Origin: an uncultured Muribaculaceae bacterium
GTDB taxonomy: Bacteria > Bacteroidota > Bacteroidia > Bacteroidales > Muribaculaceae
NCBI GenBank assembly: GCA_947625935.1
Contig: CANQQE010000021.1
Location: 1-54,351 of the forward strand
Reading direction: 5' to 3'
Length of the DNA stretch: 54,351 nucleotides
Both the position numbers and the translations under genes were made by a program. Shown piece by piece: positions 32,112 through 39,602 of this stretch; position 1 is the stretch's first letter; each line of letters opens with the position of its first letter. The notes below the pieces were generated by a model. The model did not search any database and was not told where the DNA came from. It saw nothing but the letters and a program-made list of their open reading frames with translations.

Positions 32112-32300
32112 ATGATTATTACTAACGTCGATCGTATCAAGAAGCTGAGTGTTCTGTTGGCTAAAGCAGTTGATCTTCAGAAGGAAATCGAGGAAGTATT
32201 CTCAGAGGTTCCTATAAATCAAAACATTAATGATTGTTGTGTATCTCTCGACGATTTTGTAGACGAAATCGTTTTGCTTATTGAAAAGGAGTGTGGTTGA
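32112..32300 (+). CDS. Small helical protein
   Basis: 62 residues; ATG 32112 after AAAGGAGGAG. Two helices (VDRIKKLSVLLAKAVDLQKE and DDFVDEIVLLIEKE). Unknown function; operon with 31853 and 32302. Confidence 0.55.
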   Translation: MIITNVDRIKKLSVLLAKAVDLQKEIEEVFSEVPINQNINDCCVSLDDFVDEIVLLIEKECG

Positions 32301-32301
32301 T

Positions 32302-32550
32302 ATGGTATCAACAAGGCAAATGGAGATTAAAGATGAACGATATGGCTTTAAAACCTATGAAGATGCTTATGAGTGGGCAATTAATGAGATAAAAGCTCAA
32401 AACTTCGTCACAGAAGAACTTTGTGCTATGGATATTAAAGTAGAAAAACTTGCTCACATGTGTTGTTGTGACGATGAAGAACCCGAAGAAGATTTTTGCG
32501 CTAAACTTTTCTTTAGCTATCTACACTGTGAGGAAGACGAATCGCAGTAA
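32302..32550 (+). CDS. Small acidic protein with CCC motif
   Basis: 82 residues; ATG 32302 after AAAAGGAG. A helix TYEDAYEWAINEIKAQN leads to HMCCCDDEEPEEDFC and LHCEEDESQ. The stop codon lies inside promoter P7 (CGCAG TAA). The Cys/Asp/Glu cluster might bind metal; unproven. Confidence 0.55.
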   Translation: MVSTRQMEIKDERYGFKTYEDAYEWAINEIKAQNFVTEELCAMDIKVEKLAHMCCCDDEEPEEDFCAKLFFSYLHCEEDESQ

Positions 32551-32566
32551 GAACGTTCCATATAAT
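32543..32566 (+). promoter_or_regulatory. Promoter P7 with 5' hairpin
   Basis: CGCA 32543-32546, ACG at the ACA position, TATAAT 32561-32566. Then TAGAGA/TCTCTA hairpin and ATGGAGG before ATG 32607. Confidence 0.75.
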
Positions 32567-32606
32567 AGAGATATTTCTCTAATGCAATTTTATGGAGGTT
32601 TTAACT

Positions 32607-32891
32607 ATGAAGAAAGGCGTTTACAAATGGTGGGACCGAATCGTGTTATTTATAACCTGGATGGCTGAAATGGTAATAATGGTATCTGCTATAGCACATG
32701 GCTATTGGTGGGCGGTTATAATTTGGTTGATCGGTTCTATTTTACACGTAATGGTTTTATCGCCTAAGAGACGTGCTTTTAGAGAAGAAATGGACACAAG
32801 ATCTCTTGTAAAAGAAATGAGAGAATCAAACGAAAGGATGGCGGATTTGTTGCGGTACATTAAAGAATCTGAAGAGGGTTCTGAGGACTGA
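32607..32891 (+). CDS. Small two-helix membrane protein (GxWW family)
   Basis: 94 residues from ATG 32607. Segments RIVLFITWMAEMVIMVSAIA and WWAVIIWLIGSILHVMVL joined by HGYWW, then a charged helical tail. Paralogue of 30992 and 31317. Own promoter and terminator. Confidence 0.65.
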   Translation: MKKGVYKWWDRIVLFITWMAEMVIMVSAIAHGYWWAVIIWLIGSILHVMVLSPKRRAFREEMDTRSLVKEMRESNERMADLLRYIKESEEGSED

Positions 32892-32912
32892 AACAAGTCC
32901 TCTCCCTTTTCT
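32883..32912 (+). terminator. Terminator with GAAACA loop
   Basis: GAGGACT (32883-32889) pairs with AGTCCTC (32896-32902), then C/T-rich run. Confidence 0.85.
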
Positions 32913-32916
32913 CAAT

Positions 32917-32982
32917 CGCAGTAAGAGCAGGTTATATTATGAAGAGGAAACTCTATCATATTTTATGGAGGTATTTATTATG
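32917..32982 (+). promoter_or_regulatory. Promoter P8 and shared leader
   Basis: CGCA 32917-32920, TATTAT 32935-32940. From 32935 to 32982 it is identical to the 68-bp repeats at 30461 and 30927 (5' hairpin, ATGGAGG, ATG). Confidence 0.8.
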
Positions 32983-33201
32983 ATGACAAAGATTGGTAGT
33001 GTTGCAAAGGTTCTTGGTATCGGAACTGTTGGCATGGTAATCGGAGTGGTCGTTGCTGGGGCGGAGATGATATTAGACCCAGTATACGCAGCGACTTTAG
33101 CCGATTGGGCAGAGGTCTTGGATGCAAGAACGAATGGAAAGAACTTATCGATCACGATCAATCGTAAAGTTCCGAATAAGAATGAGGAGGAAGAATCTTA
33201 A
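32980..33201 (+). CDS. Small membrane protein
   Basis: 73 residues from ATG 32980. Residues 7-28 form one membrane helix (VAKVLGIGTVGMVIGVVVAG), then an acidic and finally Lys/Asn/Glu-rich tail. Unknown function. Confidence 0.55.
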   Translation: MMTKIGSVAKVLGIGTVGMVIGVVVAGAEMILDPVYAATLADWAEVLDARTNGKNLSITINRKVPNKNEEEES

Positions 33202-33209
33202 GTAAAAAC

Positions 33210-33247
33210 AAAAGCATAGCAGTCAGAACGATTGTTATGCTTTTCTC
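33210..33247 (+). terminator. Terminator with GTCAGAACG loop
   Basis: AAAAGCATAGCA pairs with TGTTATGCTTTT; loop GTCAGAACG shared with 31209. Confidence 0.8.
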
Positions 33248-33252
33248 TTTTC

Positions 33253-33276
33253 CGCACTCAGAACATCTTCTATAAT
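33253..33276 (+). promoter_or_regulatory. Promoter P9, CGCA-14-TATAAT
   Basis: CGCA 33253-33256, ACA, TATAAT 33271-33276. Its leader contains a ribosome site followed by a minimal start-stop ATGTAA at 33293-33298 before the gene at 33322. Confidence 0.75.
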
Positions 33277-33321
33277 AGAAAGGAGAATATTTATGTAAAA
33301 ATTAAAAAGGAGGTATGTAAA

Positions 33322-33594
33322 ATGATTACAAGATCGATTGAAGACCTTAGTTATGAAATAACTATATTGATCGATCAGCTTAAAAGGAGGCTTAAAGAAG
33401 CGCCTACTACTCGAACGGTGTCTATTTTGACAACGAAGAGCAAACAGGACATGGTAAAAATGCTTGAGGATGAGAGCAATCAACTGTTTTCTAACAAAGA
33501 AAACGTGCTGTTTCCTGATGAATTTCGAGTGAAATTAGAGGTGCTTCTCGAGTGTACCAACGAGTTTATTGACTTGTGGGATAATCAAGGCTGA
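33322..33594 (+). CDS. Small helical protein
   Basis: 90 residues; ATG 33322 after AAAAAGGAGG. Helical, charged (DLSYEITILIDQLKRRLKEA; VKLEVLLECTNEFIDLW). No family recognised. An ATGTAA start-stop lies in its leader. Confidence 0.55.
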   Translation: MITRSIEDLSYEITILIDQLKRRLKEAPTTRTVSILTTKSKQDMVKMLEDESNQLFSNKENVLFPDEFRVKLEVLLECTNEFIDLWDNQG

Positions 33595-33600
33595 TTCTGA

Positions 33601-33633
33601 CGCATGGGACTTACACAAGTTCCATGTGTTTTC
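33601..33633 (+). terminator. Terminator with ACAC loop
   Basis: CGCATGGGACTT pairs with AAGTTCCATGTG, loop ACAC, then TTTTC. Confidence 0.75.
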
Positions 33634-33668
33634 TCTTTGCTTGATTTATATTTAAGGAGGACCCTTTT

Positions 33669-34331
33669 ATGAAAGAAAATATAGTGGTACCAGAAGATGA
33701 ATGGCAAACAGATTATCTCAATTCATATACGAATGCTTCAGAAACACTTAGAAAAATTGTGTCAATGCTTAAGGAAGAACCGGTTATGAGAGAAGTAACG
33801 TTTGAGGGTGGAGCAAAAAGAATCATGGAAAACAAAGGACGTTTCGATTTGCTACCAGAATCGCAGATTGCTGATATTTACCAGACCAAGCTCCTTATCA
33901 GCATAGACCCTAAGCATTTTCAACCCGAGGAAGCGACAGAAGAAGAACTAACATATGAGATTACTCAATTGTTATATAGTTTTTCTGTAAAAGATTATGA
34001 GAATCATGTTAACGTAGCAGAAACATATAACTCTTTGAGACTTTTGGTTCTTTATATTTCTTATGCGCAATATAACACAGAACCCGGAGACGATTATGTT
34101 TCTAAAATGGTTAAACAACTCGCAATTCACGTTCAGAAAGGCGCTGAAAAGTACGGAGAGCGTAATTGCGAAAAAGGGATTCCGTTCTGGTCGTTTATTG
34201 ACAGCGGAAGAAGACATATCACTCAGTGGTTACTGCATGAGACTGATGAGAATCATGCTATCAGTGCGATTTGGAATTTCCTGTATGCAATGTGGACGAT
34301 AGATAATTCGCAGTCCACACAATCGCTATAA
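33669..34331 (+). CDS. dATP/dGTP diphosphohydrolase-like (MazG-type) protein
   Basis: 220 residues after AAGGAGG. Seen: AKRIMENKGRFDLLPESQIAD near residue 48 and, in the C-terminal half, GAEKYGERNCEKGIPFWSFI, DSGRRHITQWLLHETDENHA and ISAIWNFLYAMW. These are the hallmark pieces of the phage dATP/dGTP diphosphohydrolase family (formerly DUF5664), helical NTP pyrophosphohydrolases. It could adjust dNTP pools together with ThyX. No PurZ is present, so there is no sign of a 2-aminoadenine genome. The stop overlaps the -10 of promoter P10. Confidence 0.7.
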   Translation: MKENIVVPEDEWQTDYLNSYTNASETLRKIVSMLKEEPVMREVTFEGGAKRIMENKGRFDLLPESQIADIYQTKLLISIDPKHFQPEEATEEELTYEITQLLYSFSVKDYENHVNVAETYNSLRLLVLYISYAQYNTEPGDDYVSKMVKQLAIHVQKGAEKYGERNCEKGIPFWSFIDSGRRHITQWLLHETDENHAISAIWNFLYAMWTIDNSQSTQSL

Positions 34332-34332
34332 T
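34309..34332 (+). promoter_or_regulatory. Promoter P10, inside the 3' end of the upstream gene
   Basis: CGCA 34309-34312, ACA, TATAAT 34327-34332 overlapping the stop TAA. A 5' hairpin GAGGGT-GTT-ACTCTC follows. Very similar to P15 at 44556. Confidence 0.75.
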
Positions 34333-34375
34333 GAGGGTGTTACTCTCAAAATTATATTCTATGGAGGTATTTATT

Positions 34376-34624
34376 ATGGAAAAAGGTACAATGGCTCAGA
34401 TGGGTACGAACTTGGCTACTCAGGTTCTGTCAGCGCTGGTAATTGGCGTAGTGAATCTTGCCGTCGTAGGAGTTGTTAATAAGGTTAATGGCTCTCTACA
34501 GGCAAACGCTATGGCAAAGAAAGCGCTGGCAGAGTCTAAGGGAGCAATTCCGACTCAGCCTGAAACACCAGCGCCGGAAGTTATTCCTACTGAAAACCCC
34601 GGAGAAGTAGTTAAGAAGATGTAA
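34376..34624 (+). CDS. Small membrane protein with Pro-rich tail
   Basis: 82 residues from ATG 34376 in the ATGGAGGTATTTATTATG leader. Hydrophobic helix TQVLSALVIGVVNLAVVGVV, an Ala/Lys-rich part, then a Pro/Glu/Thr-rich tail (PTQPETPAPEVIPTENPGE). Unknown function. Confidence 0.55.
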   Translation: MEKGTMAQMGTNLATQVLSALVIGVVNLAVVGVVNKVNGSLQANAMAKKALAESKGAIPTQPETPAPEVIPTENPGEVVKKM

Positions 34625-34632
34625 CCGGAATT

Positions 34633-34660
34633 GAGAGCTCTATCAAGGGCTCTCTTTTTT
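34633..34660 (+). terminator. Terminator
   Basis: GAGAGCTC pairs with GGGCTCTC, loop TATCAA, T6 run. Confidence 0.85.
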
Positions 34661-34664
34661 CTCT

Positions 34665-34688
34665 CGCATTTATTACAATGCATATAAT
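34665..34688 (+). promoter_or_regulatory. Promoter P11, CGCA-14-TATAAT
   Basis: CGCA 34665-34668, ACA, TATAAT 34683-34688, just before AAGGAGG and the gene at 34705. Confidence 0.75.
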
Positions 34689-34704
34689 GAAGGAGGTGCC
34701 CTAT

Positions 34705-34824
34705 ATGAAAAACTTATTTGTTATGATTCGTAACTTCTTTACCAAGAAAAAATGGGAAAGAACAGTTGGTAAAGATTGTGAAGTCGAAGTTGTTGACAAA
34801 GACAATGTTATCATTAGGTTCTAA
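34705..34824 (+). CDS. 39-residue basic protein
   Basis: ATG 34705 after GAAGGAGGTG. Starts MKNLFVMIRNFFTKKKWER and ends DNVIIRF. Amphipathic and basic at first, then a small beta-like end. Own promoter and terminator support it. Confidence 0.55.
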   Translation: MKNLFVMIRNFFTKKKWERTVGKDCEVEVVDKDNVIIRF

Positions 34825-34830
34825 TTTAAG

Positions 34831-34866
34831 AATGCATGGGACTTATACAAGTTCTATGCATTTTTC
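34831..34866 (+). terminator. Terminator with ATAC loop
   Basis: AATGCATGGGACTT pairs with AAGTTCTATGCATT, loop ATAC, T run. Confidence 0.85.
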
Positions 34867-34892
34867 TTTTTCACAATTAAGGAGGAGATTTT

Positions 34893-35246
34893 ATGAACAA
34901 AAATTCTGAAATGACTGATCTGTCTTTCATGGGTAAAGTGTTTGATTGGATTTCTGAACGAGAATTTACTACGGGAGAGATTACATCAATTCGTTTTCCT
35001 AAAGGACTTTCTCGTATGTCAGATCATGTAGTTCTCATTGACTATACTCTTCTTAGAAAACATAAGAAGATAGCAATTCTTACATGGGACTATGAAAACG
35101 ATGAAATCAGAGCGGAACATATAGATGCCAATATTATTGAAGGATATTCACAATTGAAGAAGTTGCATCCTTATATTACATATAGGGAATCTGCTAATGT
35201 GTTCGGTTGTAGTGTTTCTAAGATAAACAAAACTATCTTTCAATAA
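34893..35246 (+). CDS. Putative DNA-binding protein with C-terminal HTH (paralogue A)
   Basis: 117 residues after AAGGAGGAG. A beta-rich N-terminal domain (SIRFPKGLSRMSDHVVLIDY; IAILTWDYENDEIRAEHID) leads to an HTH-like end YRESANVFGCSVSKINKTI. The next gene (35262) has the same two parts in the same order, and 48539 has a similar C-terminal HTH. A candidate regulator of the repeated promoters; inference only. Confidence 0.6.
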   Translation: MNKNSEMTDLSFMGKVFDWISEREFTTGEITSIRFPKGLSRMSDHVVLIDYTLLRKHKKIAILTWDYENDEIRAEHIDANIIEGYSQLKKLHPYITYRESANVFGCSVSKINKTIFQ

Positions 35247-35261
35247 TAAGGAGGAGTAAAA

Positions 35262-35714
35262 ATGAGTAAACTTGTGCCAATTATTATGAACGATTCCAAG
35301 TTTATGACCGCAGTTATCACTAATATCCGTAAACACATGCTTGAGGACGAAAAGGCTGGTATAATTTTAAAAGGAATTCGGTTTCCTAAAACGTTAAAGG
35401 ATTTTGCAGACCATGTTATTCTCGCTGATTACGACGTTGCTGGAACAAAAACAGTAGCGATGTTTACATGGAATTATGAAAAACAAGATGTTGATGTGGA
35501 TTATATTTCCATCAACGATCTTGGACAAGGATACCATCGTTTGAGACATCTTTATCCCGATATTAAACAGAAAGAAGCGGCAGAAATTCTCGGTTATACA
35601 CAAGGTTATATTTCCAAGCAAGCAAAGAAATATATCGAAGAAAGAAGAAAAATGCATAAAATGGGAATTGATGTGTATCTGAAAGCCAAAGACAAAAAGG
35701 AGGAATCGAAATGA
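35262..35714 (+). CDS. Putative DNA-binding protein with C-terminal HTH (paralogue B)
   Basis: 150 residues. IRFPKTLKDFADHVILADYD, then VAMFTWNYEKQDVDVDYISI, then RLRHLYPDIKQKEAAEILGY with TQGYISKQAKKYIEER. Clear duplicate of 34893 with an added basic tail. The HTH (KEAAEILGYTQGYISKQA) is well formed. Stop overlaps the next start (ATGA). Confidence 0.65.
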   Translation: MSKLVPIIMNDSKFMTAVITNIRKHMLEDEKAGIILKGIRFPKTLKDFADHVILADYDVAGTKTVAMFTWNYEKQDVDVDYISINDLGQGYHRLRHLYPDIKQKEAAEILGYTQGYISKQAKKYIEERRKMHKMGIDVYLKAKDKKEESK

Positions 35715-35914
35715 TTACACTTGCTTTAATGACACAATTTAAATTGATATTCATGCTTGTATGTGCTGTTTTGTGTGGCGTGTTTGCAGGAGGAACTATT
35801 GTGTTTCTGATTTACGATAAGTGGGCTGCAAAACGTTTCGATAAAATCATGAAAGATTTTAACCGTGTTCTTTCTGAATTTGAAGAACAAAAAGACAAGG
35901 AGGAATCGAAATGA
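35711..35914 (+). CDS. Small membrane protein
   Basis: 67 residues. One membrane helix (LIFMLVCAVLCGVFAGGTIV) and a charged cytoplasmic helix. Starts inside the stop of 35262 and ends inside the start of 35911. The ribosome site AAGGAGGAATCGAAATG is repeated identically before 35911 and 36109. Confidence 0.55.
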   Translation: MITLALMTQFKLIFMLVCAVLCGVFAGGTIVFLIYDKWAAKRFDKIMKDFNRVLSEFEEQKDKEESK

Positions 35915-36096
35915 GTAATAATTTCAAAGAAAAAGCCGTTAATTTTTATAATAACCATAAGTTTGAAATTGGTTTTATTGCTGGTATGGTCGTTAATAAT
36001 GTAATTAATAGTATCGTTAGCAATTCTATGCCGCAAAAAGAACCAATCATTCTTGAGAGAAAAATCGATAATGACACAACCGTTTATTATCTATAA
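35911..36096 (+). CDS. Small protein with hydrophobic segment
   Basis: 61 residues. IGFIAGMVVNNVINSIVSN is weakly hydrophobic; the end is charged (LERKIDNDTTVYYL). Coupled to 35711. Function unknown. Confidence 0.5.
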   Translation: MSNNFKEKAVNFYNNHKFEIGFIAGMVVNNVINSIVSNSMPQKEPIILERKIDNDTTVYYL

Positions 36097-36108
36097 GGAG
36101 GAATCGAA

Positions 36109-36816
36109 ATGAATGTAGTTCTTCTAACGCCTGAACAGGATTTCGAGGCAATCGTAGCCACAGCCGCAAGAACGTGTTATTCATCAGAAAAACCGGAAGA
36201 TATTTTTGATTCTTTTCGATTTATACAAGACACGAAGAAAGCGGAAATTATCAGAACTCTTAAAAAGAGACATCACGAAACACCTTTCGAGCATGTTTCT
36301 TTTACTTTCGCGATTTCTGGTATTTCCAGAGTTACTTTAGCACAATTGACACGTCATAGATTGGCAAGCTTCTCTGTTCAGAGTCAGAGATATTCCGATT
36401 TCTCTAATAACGAACCAGTAATCCCTGAGTTTTTTGAGACGTTTGAAGAAACCAGAGAATTGATATTTAGAGATTACCAAGCCGCTAAAGATTTTGTAAA
36501 AACTTACTATGTTAAAGAACTTCATATGTCAGAAAAGGATGCCGAAAAGAAAGCACAAGAAGACGCTCGTTATATTTTGCCACAATGTGAATCTACAAAC
36601 GTTGTAATGACTATGAATGCACGTGAATTAATGCATTTCTTCAATCTTAGATGCTGTAATCGTGCGCAATGGGAAATCAGACAGCTTGCTAATGAGATTC
36701 TTAGGATTTGCAAGAAAGTCGCTCCTATTATATTTGAAGACGCTGGTCCATCTTGTGTTAGAGGCGCTTGCCCAGAAGGAGAATATGGTTGTGGCAATCC
36801 AGTAAATCGCAGTTGA
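36109..36816 (+). CDS. thyX: Flavin-dependent thymidylate synthase (ThyX)
   Basis: 235 residues. RHRLASFSVQSQR at residues 82-94 is an exact ThyX motif (RHRxxSxxxxSxR). HHETPFEHVSFTFAISGISR before it and MNARELMHFFNLRCCNRAQWEIR after it are also typical. It makes dTMP from dUMP using methylene-THF, NADPH and FAD, supplying phage DNA synthesis. Coupled to small genes upstream; its last codons hold promoter P12. Confidence 0.95.
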   Translation: MNVVLLTPEQDFEAIVATAARTCYSSEKPEDIFDSFRFIQDTKKAEIIRTLKKRHHETPFEHVSFTFAISGISRVTLAQLTRHRLASFSVQSQRYSDFSNNEPVIPEFFETFEETRELIFRDYQAAKDFVKTYYVKELHMSEKDAEKKAQEDARYILPQCESTNVVMTMNARELMHFFNLRCCNRAQWEIRQLANEILRICKKVAPIIFEDAGPSCVRGACPEGEYGCGNPVNRS

Positions 36817-36831
36817 GACAGCTCCTATAAT
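36808..36831 (+). promoter_or_regulatory. Promoter P12, overlapping the thyX stop
   Basis: CGCA 36808-36811, ACA, TATAAT 36826-36831. Confidence 0.75.
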
Positions 36832-36848
36832 GAAAGGGGTGTATAATT

Positions 36849-36914
36849 ATGATGGATATTATCTTTATCTTGGTTATTCTGTATTTTTTAATGAAAATCG
36901 GAAAAGACAATTAA
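36849..36914 (+). CDS. 21-residue membrane peptide
   Basis: ATG 36849 after AAAGGGGTG; MMDIIFILVILYFLMKIG and a short charged end. Own promoter P12 and a terminator downstream. A ribosome site (AAGGAGGTG) follows without an ORF, so this unit may be eroded. Confidence 0.45.
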   Translation: MMDIIFILVILYFLMKIGKDN

Positions 36915-36942
36915 GGAGGTGAACAAATAATTAACCGCTAAG

Positions 36943-36978
36943 AATAATAGGATTTGGAAATCAAATCCTATTATTTTT
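36943..36978 (+). terminator. Terminator
   Basis: AATAATAGGATTT pairs perfectly with AAATCCTATTATT, loop GGAAATC, T run. Confidence 0.85.
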
Positions 36979-36996
36979 CATCTATTATATTTTTAC

Positions 36997-37020
36997 CGCA
37001 TCTTGAACAATCTATATAAT
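36997..37020 (+). promoter_or_regulatory. Promoter P13, CGCA-14-TATAAT
   Basis: CGCA 36997-37000, ACA, TATAAT 37015-37020, reading into the micro-ORFs and the gene at 37117. Confidence 0.75.
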
Positions 37021-37038
37021 AGAAAGGAGGTATAATTA

Positions 37039-37101
37039 ATGAAAGGAGATGAAAATTATGGTTTATGTTAATTTTATTTAATGAAAAACAACAAAATTTA
37101 A
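37039..37101 (+). other. Run of three micro-ORFs in a leader
   Basis: ATG 37039 (10 codons, MKGDENYGLC), ATG 37058 (7 codons, MVYVNFI) and ATG 37081 (6 codons, MKNNKI); the first two have their own AAAGGAG-type site and the second and third overlap as TAATG. They precede the 267-residue membrane protein. Either translation-coupling leader peptides or remains of a gene. Confidence 0.4.
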
Positions 37102-37116
37102 GGAGGAGATGATATT

Positions 37117-37920
37117 ATGACTGTATCAACTATGTTACAGACAGCAGGGCAAATGACAAAAGAAAATGCTCCGCACATCTTCACAGCGTTAGGAATGGCG
37201 GGATTCGTAACATCGATTGGTTTTGCTATTAAGGCAACTCCAAAGGCGAAGCTTCTCATAGACGAAGCAATTCGTGAGAAGGCTATTGAATCCGATACGC
37301 CAGAAGAAGACGTTAAACTTACACCGCTTGAGATGATCAAAACGACGGCTGTAGTTTACGCACCAACGGTAATTATGGCATTTATATCTGCGGCATTGAT
37401 TGTGAGCGCTGATCACATTTCAACACGTAGGTATACTGCTACTGCGGCTGCGTATGAACTCGGAAGACAGTCTCTTGAGTTGTTCCAAGAGAAAGCTCTT
37501 GAGCAAATCGGAGAGGAGAAAGTCGAGGAAATTCATAAGGCAATCGCGCAGGAGCGGATGAAAACAGCCGAGCCAATTCCTGAACAGACAGTAATTGTCG
37601 CAGGAGATGCTGGGAAAGTATTGTGTTTCGACGGAACATTCGGACACTACTTCCACAGCGATATGGCATCAATTAAGACCGCAATAGCAGAGATTAACAA
37701 CATCATTAACGATCAGCAGTTTGCAAGCGTTAATGAGTTCTATGGACTTATCGGTTCTCCAGAATTGCCTGAGATGGCAGTTGCTGATGATATTGGATGG
37801 ACAGATAGGTTCAAGGTTAAGATTACAACAATGCTTGCGGATAATGACGCTTATAGGAATATTCCGTGTATTGCGTTGAATTACGACGTAGAGCCGTATT
37901 ACAATCGGCAATATAGATAG
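37117..37920 (+). CDS. Membrane protein, DUF6353-like (first of trio)
   Basis: 267 residues after AAGGAGGAG. Two membrane segments near residues 20-40 (APHIFTALGMAGFVTSIGFA) and 75-97 (VVYAPTVIMAFISAALIVSA) around an acidic loop, then a soluble domain with FYGLIGSPELPEMA and the IALNYDVEPYYNRQYR end. Layout parallels 38516. These proteins are abundant in gut Firmicutes phages and have no known function. Confidence 0.6.
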   Translation: MTVSTMLQTAGQMTKENAPHIFTALGMAGFVTSIGFAIKATPKAKLLIDEAIREKAIESDTPEEDVKLTPLEMIKTTAVVYAPTVIMAFISAALIVSADHISTRRYTATAAAYELGRQSLELFQEKALEQIGEEKVEEIHKAIAQERMKTAEPIPEQTVIVAGDAGKVLCFDGTFGHYFHSDMASIKTAIAEINNIINDQQFASVNEFYGLIGSPELPEMAVADDIGWTDRFKVKITTMLADNDAYRNIPCIALNYDVEPYYNRQYR

Positions 37921-37931
37921 GAGGTGGTTTT

Positions 37932-38501
37932 ATGGCTGATAACAATTCCGCAAAACCTGTTAAAGTATCTGGGAATGAAGTAAAAACAAAACGGATAGCA
38001 GACCAAGTGTTTGACACAGTAGTAGTGCCAGCGGTACAGGATCTGGTTACCAATTTGTTTCAGACAGCAACAGATATTTTAATGGAGACCGTAAAGACGT
38101 ATGTCTACGGAGATCCGAAGTATGCGCCGAGAAATACTGGTGGTATTGTGATGTCTGGAGAAAAAGACTATACTAAATTTAGTAAAATTAAGACAAGCAA
38201 TACACCAAAGCATCTTGGGTATACGATAAAAAGCGGTTTTACCAATTATGCATTGACAAGTCGTTATGCGGTTGATAAACTGCAAGAAAAAATGATGATG
38301 TTTGTAAAGCAGTATGGATTCGTATCGGTTAGCGACTTCTACGGTTCAATTGAGGAAATTGACACTGGAATGCCGCCGATTGATATCTCGTTCACAGACA
38401 ATAAATGGGGTTGGTATGATGACGACGTTAGTCATTCGAAGATTAGACGTATTCGTGATGGCTGGATTCTTGATTTGCCAGACCCAGTACCGCTTGATTA
38501 A
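37932..38501 (+). CDS. Soluble partner protein of the DUF6353-like trio
   Basis: 189 residues after AGGAGGTGG. An amphipathic N-terminal part (VFDTVVVPAVQDLVTNLF), a Gly/Tyr/Lys middle and VSVSDFYGSIEEIDTGMPPI, then TDNKWGWYDDDVSHSKIRRI. The SVxDFYG phrase and WGW strand echo the soluble domain of 37117 (ASVNEFYGLIG), so the two domains are related. Lies between two membrane proteins and is likely their partner. Confidence 0.55.
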   Translation: MADNNSAKPVKVSGNEVKTKRIADQVFDTVVVPAVQDLVTNLFQTATDILMETVKTYVYGDPKYAPRNTGGIVMSGEKDYTKFSKIKTSNTPKHLGYTIKSGFTNYALTSRYAVDKLQEKMMMFVKQYGFVSVSDFYGSIEEIDTGMPPIDISFTDNKWGWYDDDVSHSKIRRIRDGWILDLPDPVPLD

Positions 38502-38515
38502 GGAGGAAAATTATT

Positions 38516-39601
38516 ATGTTTGAGAACTTTATCGCTAATGTTAAGGGCGTTGCATTTAACGCAAAGACGCAGTTGGTTGCGCACTCGCCTGAAATCCTGC
38601 TTGGTGCAGGACTCGTATCAATTTGTGTTGGTACGGTTATGGCTTGCAAGGCTACTTTGAAGCTTGACGAGCTTAAGGAGAAGGCAGAAAACGACCTTAA
38701 TCGTATTGAGGAAGGCGTAGTTGATGCTGGTATTGACTATTCTGAAGCAGAAGCAGACCAGGATAGAGACACAGTAACGAAGAGATATATTGGTGGAGTT
38801 ATTGCCAATTATGCTCCGTCTGTAGGAATGATTGCCCTTGGTCTTACGCTCACATTGTTGAGTCACAAGATTCTTAAGGATAGGAATGCCACACTTCTGT
38901 CTGCATACACTGCTCTCCAGACTGCTTATACAGCATATCGGGAGAGAAACATTGCCAGAAACGGCGAGGAATCCGACCTGTATTGCCAGTATGGAGCTGA
39001 GAAGCAACTCGTACAGCGTAAAGTAGTCAATCCTGAAACCGGCGAAGAGGAAGTAGTCGAGAGAGAAGAAATGGTTCTTGATCGAGAGTTCCTTGGTGAA
39101 AATGGATATTTGCTTGGCAATCCGTACGCAAGAGTGTTTGACGCCGATCACACGACTGAGTATGAGAAAAATGATCCCGATAATTGCGTGACATTCTCGA
39201 AACTTCAGATCAGAGAGCGTCAGTGGAATGAAGTGCTCAAGCTTCGTGCAAAATGCGCTGGTCCTGGTGGATATGGCGTAGTATTCGGTAATGAAGTTTA
39301 TCACGATCTCGGATTTGACAAGTGTGCACTCGGTCAGGTAGATGGCTGGGTTCTTGGTTATGATCAGTATAAGAAGGATGCAGAAGCAGGTAAGGACGAT
39401 ATGTACATTAAGTTCAATATGTTCTCCTGCTATTCCAGACCTGAACTTGCTAATCTGTGGGACGAAGACGAAACAGGACGTAGAGTAGTAGTTCTGGACT
39501 TCAATATGCAGCCTGGAGTAATTAAGCACTTCGGTTCTGGTCTTCCGAACGAGCTTTCTGAAGAGGATTGCAATAAAATCTACTATCTTCAGAACAAATA
39601 A
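38516..39601 (+). CDS. DUF6353-like membrane protein
   Basis: 361 residues after AAGGAGG. HSPEILLGAGLVSICVGTVM with ACKATLKLDEL is the hallmark start; a second membrane region APSVGMIALGLTLTLLSHKIL follows a charged loop, then AYTALQTAYTAYRERNI and a soluble domain of some 220 residues. Codons favour AAG and CTT/CTC, hinting at strong expression. Function unknown; possibly a membrane-remodelling or host-envelope factor. Confidence 0.65.
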   Translation: MFENFIANVKGVAFNAKTQLVAHSPEILLGAGLVSICVGTVMACKATLKLDELKEKAENDLNRIEEGVVDAGIDYSEAEADQDRDTVTKRYIGGVIANYAPSVGMIALGLTLTLLSHKILKDRNATLLSAYTALQTAYTAYRERNIARNGEESDLYCQYGAEKQLVQRKVVNPETGEEEVVEREEMVLDREFLGENGYLLGNPYARVFDADHTTEYEKNDPDNCVTFSKLQIRERQWNEVLKLRAKCAGPGGYGVVFGNEVYHDLGFDKCALGQVDGWVLGYDQYKKDAEAGKDDMYIKFNMFSCYSRPELANLWDEDETGRRVVVLDFNMQPGVIKHFGSGLPNELSEEDCNKIYYLQNK

Positions 39602-39602
39602 T

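Noticed and set aside
33669-34331. Z-genome (2-aminoadenine) pathway
   Set aside because: A MazG-type diphosphohydrolase alone is not enough; no PurZ or DatZ is found.
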